Part shown: positions 55,484 to 64,000 of the stretch, piece by piece | How positions within the stretch are numbered: the stretch's first letter is position 1 | How the letters are laid out: every line of letters starts with the position of its first letter | From: Phymatolithon calcareum | Taxonomy: Eukaryota > Rhodophyta > Florideophyceae > Hapalidiales | Length of the DNA stretch: 64,000 bases | Direction of reading: 5' to 3' | Assembly (NCBI GenBank): GCA_977006965.1 | Contig: OZ345382.1 | Location: forward strand, 1,240,001 to 1,304,000 | Position numbers and translations under genes: made by a program | Notes under the pieces: model-generated | What the model saw: only the letters and a program-made list of their open reading frames with translations | Database searches by the model: none | What the model was told of the DNA's origin: nothing

Positions 55484-55925
55484 ATTGGATTTCGGGGGTC
55501 TTAACACCTTGTCAAAGATCCTTTCGGGGAGTCCACTTCTAGTCAACACAAAGTCAACTTTCAAGGAAATCTATCCCGTATAAGAAATTCGCTTCGAGTC
55601 GATGCGACCAGGACCTTGAAAGAATCCGATCGGTTGGTGTGACGAAGTGTGATAAGCGACTTGTACGAGCGGACCCCACTAAAAACCAACAAGGGGTTAT
55701 GCAGCACAACGACATTAATTGAGCAGGGAGATGCAAGTCTGTGTGCCAAGAAGGCCAGGCGTAATGCCGGAACAGATCACGATCGTAGCCGACACGCTAG
55801 AGGGGTGTACGTCTAGAGCGTGACAGCTGTAACACAAATCAAGTTGATAAAGGCAGAAACCGAAGGCGACGGATGAGCCCCCGAGATGATGATGATGAAG
55901 ATGTGCGGTTGTTCGGATGCGTTGA

Positions 55926-55939
55926 CTGGGCCTATAACC
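55926..55939 (-). other. Cop-G primer binding site
   Basis: On the minus strand GGTTATAGGCCCAG, adjacent to the LTR. It is one substitution (G to A) away from the site at 50329. Confidence 0.7.
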
Positions 55940-56351
55940 TGTAGTTGGAGGTTAGGGAAGTGACGAGATTGAAGAAAAGGTTTGGTTGAGTTTGAATGAT
56001 TGAGAATAAGATGAACTGGGTGAAAAAGAGTTCCTTAGTTTATTCCAATGGTCGGCACCTGAGATGAAAGTTATATACCATCCTAGTGCCAGTGGGAGAA
56101 CAATGCTGGATGCATGCTGACGCTAAATAACCAGTGCTGAGTGGTAATACACTAGATGCATTTCGTGCACTGTATTACTGATGCATCTGCACTTCGTCAA
56201 CCTTAACAGTTTCAAGTAACCATTGACAACAACATAACTACTTGTAACCACACTATCATACTATGACATCTTTTGACTTGACACGTGTACTGATAGCAGA
56301 CATGATATTGAAGTGTGTTGCGACTAGAACTCCAAGCAACACACTTCCAAC
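55940..56351 (-). repeat. Cop-G 5' LTR (L4 type)
   Basis: Minus-strand LTR ending cctccaactaca at the primer binding site. It contains 'ggatgcatgctgacg' once, 'gaaagttatatacc' and ccttagtttattcc. It resembles 61264-61759, so Cop-G and Cop-H belong to related families. Confidence 0.75.
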
Positions 56352-56798
56352 TTCAACAGAGCCCAGCTTAAGTGATAATCTACCCTGTCAGTGTATTCTG
56401 GAACCTGTGCTCTGAATGAGCTTCTACAGAGCTGTACCAGGAGACGGAATGTGAATACAAAAGACTCACGGCAAGGAAAACTCGAAAGAAAGACATATAG
56501 AAGTTTGTCGCATGTTCGATAAGGAAGAAAGGAAAAAACTGCCTGTTACTCAAATTGAGGTGGTGGGAGCTTTCTAAAAAAATATATTCCCTATTGCAAC
56601 TGCTTGCACCAAATTTCACACCCCTCCCACGTTCAACACGAATCTCACTATTTGTTCGACTTCCGCAACTTGGAACTCATTCTGCTCAGCACCAGAACCG
56701 TATGTACATGCACGCCAGCAAGCTGCACATGTTCTCTATCTGTAGCTCTCTCGCCAACATCACGGTCATTATCAGAGCCACCCCACTTCTGTGTAACC
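56352..56798. other. No recognised feature
   Basis: Short frames only, lying between an L4 and an L2-like LTR. Confidence 0.4.
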
Positions 56799-57203
56799 TG
56801 TTGGAAGTGTGATTGCTTGGAGCATTAGTCCCATCACACTTCATTTCTGGTCGTTTGATCTCGGTACACGTGTACACGTGTCAACAAGTCTCACATCTGT
56901 GATCGGAGACGTTCAGAGAAGAATTTTTGTCCGGACACGTGTAGAGATGTGATCGGCCTATACAAATCATACTATCGTACTCAGCATCGAAAAGGCTGAA
57001 TGACGATATGATAACGTTATGATAGATTTGTTTAGGGTTACTTGGTCTCCGTCGTCTACAAAAGGCCAATAATTAGATCTAGCATGTAGAGCTAGTCTAG
57101 ATCTGATTTTCCGGACTATATAGCCAGATTCCGAGGTCGGGCAATTCAATAAACCAAGTAACTCATTCACCAACAACTCACCTATTTCTGAACCAATATA
57201 TCG
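56799..57203 (+). repeat. L2-like LTR, probably solo
   Basis: Starts TGTTGGAAGTGTGATTGCTTGG after gtaacc. It has tcggtacacgtgtacacg, 'gggttacttggtctccgtcgtc', ggactatatagccag and caataaaccaagtaac. The right end is unclear (near tcgca), and no internal element sequence follows. Confidence 0.7.
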
Positions 57204-58174
57204 CAAATGGAATGTTTTGAAATGATTGAGCTCTTGGATGAGTCAGATCCATGGTTACGTCACAAAAAGTTCCGTTTTTGCTCTACTGCTCATGTACGGT
57301 TGTCATCAAATTCATTTTAAAACTATATCGTTTCCTAATGGCGGTTGTATTACATTATTGAGGTTTTTAGCTTTCACAGATTTCTTAACACTATTTCGAA
57401 TATAGGAAATAGGGGGCTATGACAAGTGGTAGCCAATCATTTCCTATAGTTCTGATAGGGAATCGATTTCATGAAATTGATTTCACGCTAACGTAGATAT
57501 TATAATTTATCATGCTGACTACTGAGCTGGTTTTATAAACTGGATCCAGTTTCCATACTTTTATCTGTAGTCCACAAATTGCTCCTGTACTGCTTTCACA
57601 GACTTCACCGTCGTTAAAGTTACTATGAATGGATGTTTCAATTTCATGCCATTGATCTCGCAGACTCTAGAGGATAAAACTCAGCTCTGCTTTGTACGGT
57701 TAGAGGTTGTTCCACTCCAAATGCACCGAGGATAATTCGCCTTGCCCTCCTTGGAAGACTCGGCTGCCACAAGACATACACTTGAACCATTCATCTCAAT
57801 CGCGTGCTTTTTAAAACTTAACGACAATGCAACGGAAAAGAGCACTGCCGAGCATAGCGTCAAGGTTTTCACCGATCTCTAAGTTACGATAGATGCAACG
57901 AATAAACAGTTCCTTTTGGAAATTTCACACGGGCGAAGAATCTTTCGGATAGCCGACGACCCGACTCGCAAACCAAAATAACTTTAATCAACCGCGAGCA
58001 CCGAGAAAGGGGGTATGTTTACAAACTTTTTTTCAATTCCACAAGCCAGTCAGCCCAAGAGGTACGTCTCAAACCCTCTTCCTTGTTTCCATACTGAGAG
58101 TATATAACAAAATGCTTGGCAATATTTTTGGGACAAGTAAAAACGTAGCGAATTCCTCTCGGTGGCTCGGGAAG
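57204..58174. other. No recognised feature
   Basis: AT-rich DNA. A minus frame at 57681-57872 starts MKTLTLCSAVLFSVALSLS, which resembles a signal peptide, but it is 63 codons long with no family match I know. Confidence 0.35.
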
Positions 58175-59284
58175 TTAATCAGTCTGGACAATTGAGGCTT
58201 TTTCGAGGACCAAATATATGGGCTTGAGACACATTCCCTTCTTAAGGCACTTTCTTCCTCTGGGCCAGTCTGTTTTGCGAACGTCCTCGTGTGTTACCTG
58301 AAACGTGCTTAATGAGTCGCTTGAATATCTAAATGACTTAAATAAGACTTTAGGAATCCTTCGTATCTTCTTATTATCCTTTTCAGTCCGCTCACGTACT
58401 TCAGCATAGTCACACTGTCCTTTTTTCACGACCAGTGCGTCCGAAAACACGCTCCGTCGGTGCGTCTTATTCGATATGAGACTATCTTCGAGAAAAATAA
58501 ACTCCATTTCTTTCAAATCGTATAGAATGAACGGTGCTAGAAGCGCATCTAAAGAGTTCACGTTGAGTCTTTCACAGGCTAATTTCGTCCATCCATAAAG
58601 CCATACTTTAAAGGCACCCTGTTCCTCGGCAAAACCGCTAGATCATCAAAATTTCTCCTCTTCTCAATACTCCATCAGACTGTAATCATAATGATGATCT
58701 CAAAACTAGTGGACATGCGCACTTTTAAGATTCCATGGAACATGTTCTTGTCAAATATCTGTTTCTGCTCCGTATTCGGCCTAGATAATTGAAAATAGAC
58801 ATCTGAGAAGTTCACTTTCTTTCCAGCGTATTCGTAGACTAGATGGAACAATTGTCATGCACGGAGATCGGCAAGAGGTGGATTAATTTGAATGACAACA
58901 TAAATGACGGAACAGTCTCTGTATGCAGCGCGGATAAATAGAGTGTTCAGTGCCTTGTTATGGGACTGTGACATGTCATCTTTGAAAATAACCTCTTTAT
59001 AGTAGGTTCATCTCATTCTCATTCTATGTAAGTGATCAACATTCGGAATTCCTTGCACAATGCATTCAGGAATAGGCTTGGCTGGAGCACTTGTGATTTA
59101 ATAAGTGAGTCCCTAAGGTATCCGATACTCATGACGATATCAGGAAATTCATGGTCCCCTGAATCACCGAACGCCATATACTTGATGTAGTGTTTTACGA
59201 CGGCGGTTCTATTTTTGAAGAGTCTGAACTTCTCCGGAACGTCCCCTTAGCAAATGTTATCGTGGTGTACTCCATCTTGCTCGG
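58175..59284 (-). pseudogene. Degenerate coding stretch, possibly a virus-like packaging ATPase
   Basis: The minus strand codes, in shifting frames, for a continuous protein-like sequence. It opens at an ATG near 59282 (MEYTTITFA), then VPEKFRLFKNRTAVV and IVMSIGYLRDSLIKSQ. The middle part is VIFKDDMSQSHNKALNTLF, IRAAYRDCSVIYVV, then VNFSDVYFQLSRP and EQKQIFDKNMFHG. An intact 128-codon frame ends at 58175. The middle resembles the Walker-B-to-sensor part of A32-like ATPases of Polinton/Maverick elements and related viruses: acidic DD, HNK..N.LF, SVIYV, then an LxRP..xQI segment. No Walker A was found. The last part is unrecognised. Confidence 0.35.
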
Positions 59285-59956
59285 ATAACCGTTGCTTCTA
59301 ATGGTGCTATAGTGCTATTTCGGATTTATTTGTACGATATAGACAGGAATTTAGAACACAATGAGCAATAAACGTACTCAAATGATGAATGAGTCCTAGA
59401 ATATAAAAGTTCCAAGGTAAGATAATCTGAAAGTCATAGTATGAATAGAAATAATTTACCGATAGCCACAGCATTGGAATATGTACCTTATAATAGTATA
59501 TAGTAAAATAGAAGTCGCTTACGAGAAGAGAAGACTATGGGTGCATGATGAATATTATCGTTTTCAGGGAGAAGACCAGCGAAACTATTTTTATAAATAG
59601 AAAATCCCTCTCTCGAGGGAAAATGCCCTCTGTCGAAGGTGGATCTCCACGGAATGCGGTTTTGAAACATGGTACCGCGATCAGTTTCCTCAAAGTTGTT
59701 TTTTCATTCCTTTTATGCATTCTTTTCTATAGTGATACTCTTTCTGTGTCGCGGTCAGTTCGTGGACACAAAGATTCCTATTTTTCCTTGTTTTTCGGCG
59801 TGAGGCGCGAACTTCGGCTCTCAAGTTCCCATTTACGCAGATATACGCAACTGGTACGGCTACATGTATATTGATTAGAGCTTTCCAACAGTACCAGGCG
59901 TGCAACTCTGCGTCAACTGGAACATGGTGCGTCAAAACCTGAGCAATGTACTCAAA

Positions 59957-60060
59957 TATAATTAAAAAATAGGAATCTAAATTTCTGATTGCAAAAAAGT
60001 TGTAAGATGGAACTCTACTTTGTCCCGCCTAATTCTGAAATCCTATTTTTAATTATTTAT
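59957..60060. repeat. Short inverted repeat, MITE-like
   Basis: The left arm aattaaaaaataggaatct is mirrored by agatcc-like 'gaaatcctatttttaatta' about 60 bp later, giving a ~25-bp imperfect stem around a ~50-bp loop. It could be a MITE remnant. Confidence 0.5.
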
Positions 60061-60847
60061 GAGCACAATGTCCGACTTCTGGCGCACCAATTTTCAGCGA
60101 ACGCAGAATTATGCTCTTAGTACCGATCTCTTCGTTTCTAAGCGCACGTTCTATCTGGACAAAGAGCGTATTTCTGCGGAAACGAAAATTTGGTGCATCG
60201 ATTTCTGTGCACTTCCTGGAAATAGTGAACAAAAAGTTAACTCTTCTATTCACTTCACATTTCCTATGTCTCTCAAACTATATGTTTAATACCCTTTGAT
60301 TGGCTGTACTCAGGCGTGGATGTCCAATAATATATTGCCTTAAAAATTTAACAACGAAATGGAATTCGCGCGGATTTGTCAATAATCTTTACAATTTGTC
60401 GCTTATGTGACCAGTTGAACCTCAATGATTTTGATTGCCACTGAATAATCGGGTCAGAGCAGTGGCCGCAAGAGGATGGTATATACAATCAATCAGTAAT
60501 CAGTGTCCGATCTGGCATTAGAAATGAACGGTGAGCATCAGAGGTTGAACATTCGAGGGACTGTAAACGTGGGTGAAGTATTACGTAGGTCACCATTTCG
60601 TAACACATGCACGTCATGTCGGAAAATATTTTCACTGTCTAATGGAATTAGTGTGATAAATCTAAAGCGGGAGAGCACGTGTTGATGCTAGTTGATGCAC
60701 CTCAGCATGCTGACCTACAACATCCCATATTATTTCCCGGTGGGAGAGGACTGGCGGCATTCTGAAAGCTTAATTAAAAATAAGGATGCCTGGCGGGGGG
60801 AGGGGTGCTTGGGCTACGATTAGGGGCTCTGTAGAGAACCTTTTTTC
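60061..60847. other. No recognised feature
   Basis: Two overlapping opposite frames at 60053-60289 and a few others. None has a recognisable domain. Confidence 0.35.
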
Positions 60848-61263
60848 TGTCGTTGGGGGTTATAGGAAGGTAGAATGAAAAGTTGGTTGAGAGTTGTTCC
60901 TTGGATTTTAGAAGGACTGGGTCTCGGAACTTGGCTATATAGAGCTCAAAATCAGATCTAAAGTAACTCTTCCATGCTTAATCTAATTATGGGCCCGCTT
61001 GAGACGACGGAGACCAACTAATTCTACACAAATCTATCATAATCTTGTCCTATCGTATGACACGTGAAATATATCTAAATTCATCATTTTTGATACTGAG
61101 TCAGGAAGTACGGTTATCATACTCCAATCATGTTCTGACACGAGTCTTTGCGAAACTTACTATCTCATCATATCTAAACATACGTGCAAACTTGAGGACA
61201 CGTGTACACGTGTACCGAGATCACACAATTATAATGAAATCTGTTGCAAGTAGACCACCAAGC
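60848..61263 (-). repeat. L2-type LTR, cut by Cop-H
   Basis: The reverse complement of L2 (tgtcgttgggggttatagg at the left, cacgtgtacacgtgtaccg near 61,200). It stops ~15 bp short of its TGTTGGAAG end, where the L4 LTR of Cop-H begins. Cop-H is therefore the later arrival. Confidence 0.75.
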
Positions 61264-61759
61264 TGTTGGAGGTATATGGGATTGCGACAAGGTTGATGAG
61301 GAAACTTGTTGGTGGTTGAGAGTTGCTTGGTTTATTTCGATGGTCGGCACAGAAGATGGAAGTTATATACCAGCCTCGTGCCACTGCAGGAACAGTACTT
61401 GGATGCATGCTGACGTCAAATGTGCTGGATGCATGCTGACGTCAAATAGCCAGTGATGACTAGTAATGCATTACGTGCACTGCTGTAACTGATCCATCTG
61501 CACTTCCTCAATCTTAACGGTTTCAAGTAACAACCGACAACAACATAGCTACTTGTAAACATACTATCATACTATGACAATAGTCACACCCATGCACACG
61601 TATACGCATGTTATGAGATAGACATATATGACAAAGTGTCTTGCGACTAAAGCACCAAGGAAGACAATTTCAATTACTAAACGTGTACCGAGATCGATAT
61701 TCTAATCATGTGTCTTATCGAAAATAATAGACTCTTTCAACAAAGGTTCCACTTCCAAC
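61264..61759 (-). repeat. Cop-H 3' LTR (L4 type)
   Basis: 496 bp from tgttggaggtatatgg to ggttccacttccaaca. It includes a 22-bp tandem unit starting tggatgcatgctgacgtc (61400-61421 and 61426-61447), each unit with a TGACGTCA palindrome, upstream of the likely TATA (ttatatacc, about 61,353) in LTR orientation. Confidence 0.82.
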
Positions 61760-61776
61760 ACTCCCCCTCGATCGAA
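61760..61776 (-). other. Cop-H polypurine tract
   Basis: The minus strand reads ttcgatcgagggggag, directly before the 3' LTR. Confidence 0.75.
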
Positions 61777-61780
61777 GGGA

Positions 61781-63688
61781 CTAGATACCTTGAGCGCTAA
61801 CGCCCATTGCTTGAACGTGCTTTTCGAACAGCACGCGATCCAGCGGTTTTGTGAGTGCGTCAGCAGTCATGTTTTGTGTTGGACAGAAGTCGAACTTGAC
61901 TTTTCCTTGTGCGACAACATCGCGGACGTAGTGATACTGAATATCCACATGCTTGTTACGTTGCGTGACGGCGTGGTTCTTTCCAGAATCAATGGAACCT
62001 TGATTATCGACAAACACCCGAATCGCCAGTGGCTTGTTATGTCCTTGGATGTCTCCAATTAGTCGTGAAAGCCATACGGCCTTCTTGGCGGCAGAGCACG
62101 ACGCAATGTATTCGGCCTCACAGGAAGATGTCGCGACAATTGTCTGCTTCTTTGAGCGCCAGCCGACAGGTCCTCCTGCGATCATGAAAATGTAGCCACT
62201 TGTGGATTTGCGAGAGTCACGACAGCCGCCCCAGTCCGAGTCTGTGTAACCAACGGGGTCAACTGTAGCACTAAGTCCGAATGTAATACCAAAGTTGCGC
62301 GTACCTGCAATGTAGCGCAGAACTCGCTTGATAGCAACCCAGTGTGGAAGTAGTGGATCCTCGGAGAACTGCGCAAGGCAGCAAACAGAAAAGCCAATAT
62401 CGGGTCGAGAACAGATGTACAGAAACATGAGACAACCAATAGCTTCCCGGTAAGGAACAGTGACGGCGCGCTCAAAAGAAGCGTCCGGATCATACCAACG
62501 TGTGTTGTTGAATCCAGATTCCATTGGAGTCGGCATTGGTTTGGAGTTTTGTATTGAAAACCGCTCCAAAACTGACTGTATGTACTTTTCTTGTGAAAGA
62601 CGAACGGTGCGTCGCGCCCGATCACGCGTAATTTCAAGTCCCAAACATACACGGGCTTCTCCAAAATCCTTCATCTCGAACAGTTTCTTTAACTCCCCCT
62701 TGATCCAGACAATTGCCGACGTGTCACTTCCCGCAATAAGAAAGTCATCCACATATAGCGCTATGATCATAATTCCTTTGGAAGTATGACGAACGTAAAG
62801 ACATGGGTCATTCGGACTGCTGGTAAAGCCTAGATCTGTAATGAGGAACCCATCGATTTTAGCCTGCCATAGACGTGGAGCTTGTTTCAGTCCATAGAGC
62901 GCTTTCAGAAGCTTACATACTAAACTTTGACGAGAGGGTGTGCGGAAACCTGAAGGGATTTCCATGTAAATATCTGTGTCCAAATCTCCATGAAGGAACG
63001 TCTTGACAACATCCATCTGATGGAGTTCGAGATCTTGGACAGCGACTGTAGCAAGCATGACGCGAACCGAAGTAAACTTGACGACTGGGGCATACGTCTC
63101 TCCATAGTCCACCCCATGCACCTGACGGCAGCCCTTGGCTACAATGCGAGCCTTGGGTCCAGATTCCTTGAGGGTAAAGACATACATACATGGGAGGACA
63201 TTCATATCTGTCGTGCGTTCGACAAGTTTCCACGTGTTGTTGCGAGTGATGGACGAATGCTCCTTTTCGATAGCTGGTTTCCAGAAATCCACGTTTGTTG
63301 GAGAAGCGGCTTCTTGATATGAACGAGGCACATCTCTGGCAAGAAGTGCGGACTGAGTGGCAAGATTGCAGCTTTCCATTGCTAGACTAGTTGATTGAGG
63401 AGTAGCTTTCCAGAACTCGCCAGGTGGTCGAGAGACACGGGTAGAACGCCTGAGAACAGGAGTGTCTGTTATTGGCTGCGGTTCATTCCCCATAGAGTTG
63501 TTGTCATCAATCTCGGCTTCGGGAGTAGTAGTAATCGTCGTTGATTCAGGAGAGGACTCCAGTGAATTAGAAACGTCCAACTTCTCTTCGACTGAAGGTG
63601 GAGAGTCGTTTCTATCATTGTCCAATACAGATGTTTCAATGATAGTTTCGTTAGACAAACATTCATCGAATTTGACGCTTCTGGACAC
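61781..63688 (-). CDS. Cop-H pol, intact hinge-RT-RNase H frame (635 codons, 5' partial)
   Basis: The only long undamaged transposon frame here. From the 5' side: VSRSVKFDECLSNE (junction after integrase), a Ser/Thr/Glu-rich hinge, RRSTRVSRPPGEFW, then RT with IVAKGCRQVHGVDYGETYAP, QMDVVKTFLHGDLDTDIYME, LLKALYGLKQAPRLW and ALYVDDFLIAG (catalytic YVDD). RNase H follows with VGYTDSDWGGCRDSRK, TSGYIFMIAGGPVGW, SSCEAEYIASC and NKHVDIQYHYVRDVVA, ending LTKPLDR...QAMGVSAQGI. An in-frame TAA about 30 bp upstream (near 63,720) cuts it from integrase. The catalytic residues look complete, but the element lacks gag, protease and integrase in this window. Confidence 0.88.
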   Translation of the reverse strand: MSRSVKFDECLSNETIIETSVLDNDRNDSPPSVEEKLDVSNSLESSPESTTITTTPEAEIDDNNSMGNEPQPITDTPVLRRSTRVSRPPGEFWKATPQSTSLAMESCNLATQSALLARDVPRSYQEAASPTNVDFWKPAIEKEHSSITRNNTWKLVERTTDMNVLPCMYVFTLKESGPKARIVAKGCRQVHGVDYGETYAPVVKFTSVRVMLATVAVQDLELHQMDVVKTFLHGDLDTDIYMEIPSGFRTPSRQSLVCKLLKALYGLKQAPRLWQAKIDGFLITDLGFTSSPNDPCLYVRHTSKGIMIIALYVDDFLIAGSDTSAIVWIKGELKKLFEMKDFGEARVCLGLEITRDRARRTVRLSQEKYIQSVLERFSIQNSKPMPTPMESGFNNTRWYDPDASFERAVTVPYREAIGCLMFLYICSRPDIGFSVCCLAQFSEDPLLPHWVAIKRVLRYIAGTRNFGITFGLSATVDPVGYTDSDWGGCRDSRKSTSGYIFMIAGGPVGWRSKKQTIVATSSCEAEYIASCSAAKKAVWLSRLIGDIQGHNKPLAIRVFVDNQGSIDSGKNHAVTQRNKHVDIQYHYVRDVVAQGKVKFDFCPTQNMTADALTKPLDRVLFEKHVQAMGVSAQGI

Positions 63689-63739
63689 AATAACACTCTT
63701 AAGTTCTTCGACCCACAGTTAGTATCTTTACTCGATGAG

Positions 63740-64000
63740 TGTTGTTGGAGGTTAGGAATGCGATAAGGATGATGGAATGGTTTGGTTGAGATGAATTGGC
63801 TGAGAGGTTGCTGAGTTGTTGGTGAATGAGTTCCTTGGTTTATTGCCTTGCTCGACCTCAGAACCTGGCTATATAGTCCTGAATATCAGATCTAGACTAG
63901 CTCTATATGCTAGATCAAATTATGGGCTCTTGCAAGACGACGGAGACCAAGTAACCCTAAGCAAATCTATCATAACATTATCATATTGTCATACACGTGT
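63740..64000 (-). repeat. L2-like LTR running off the window
   Basis: tgttgttggaggttagg, then ccttggtttattgcc, ggctatatagtcc and 'accaagtaaccctaagc', in reverse L2 order. It sits ~20 bp upstream of the Cop-H pol frame, inside what should be the integrase tail, so it is probably a solo LTR inserted in Cop-H. Its other end lies outside the window. Confidence 0.75.

Noticed and set aside
57681-57872. Small secreted protein
   Set aside because: The signal-peptide-like start is suggestive, but the frame is short, AT-rich surroundings make such frames common, and nothing supports expression.

Overview
The window looks like gene-poor, transposon-rich nuclear DNA of a eukaryote. Evidence: two spliced zinc-finger genes with GT-AG introns of 106 and 116 bp, poly(A)- or microsatellite-tailed LINEs with target-site duplications, Ty1/copia LTR elements, and fragments of hAT and pogo DNA transposons. 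Short introns, C2H2 regulators and a dense copia/LINE load would fit a red alga or another protist or alga. This is a guess from style; no sequence here fixes the taxon.

Layout. 1-3.5 kb: the 3' end of a LINE, then a decayed copia pol (Cop-A) that carries two retro-insertions. 3.5-17.2 kb: a LINE graveyard. Its centrepiece is an apparently full-length 5.8 kb LINE (LINE-1a, minus strand, 8045-13837) inserted in another LINE (LINE-2) with a 13-bp target duplication, and itself carrying a small LINE-4 insertion. 17.9-20.2 kb and 29.1-31.7 kb: the two arms of an inverted duplication, each with a C2H2 zinc-finger gene transcribed away from the other across 8.9 kb of DNA with no gene I recognise. 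35.7-39.7 kb: a pogo-like transposase gene split by a block holding a hAT-like transposase, which is itself split by a LINE. 41.4-64 kb: an interleaved pile of at least seven copia elements on both strands, solo LTRs, and a 258-bp miniature LTR retrotransposon. One degenerate coding stretch at 58.2-59.3 kb may derive from a virus-like packaging ATPase.

LINE families, as named here by 3' end: LINE-1a and LINE-1b (related; A-tailed), LINE-2 (TTC-repeat tail), LINE-3 (minus-strand fragments), LINE-4 (AATAAA plus A tail), LINE-5 (GAAA/GAA-repeat tail). LTR families: L1 to L4, mostly starting TGTTGGAAG and ending CCAACA. The PBS, where visible, reads GGTTATGGGCCCAG, matching the anticodon arm of initiator tRNA-Met.

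Functionally, only the two zinc-finger genes look like intact host genes. The sole long intact transposon frame is a copia RT-RNase H (Cop-H, 61781-63688). Everything else is broken. The main value of the window is the fossil order of insertions, which can be read from target-site duplications.
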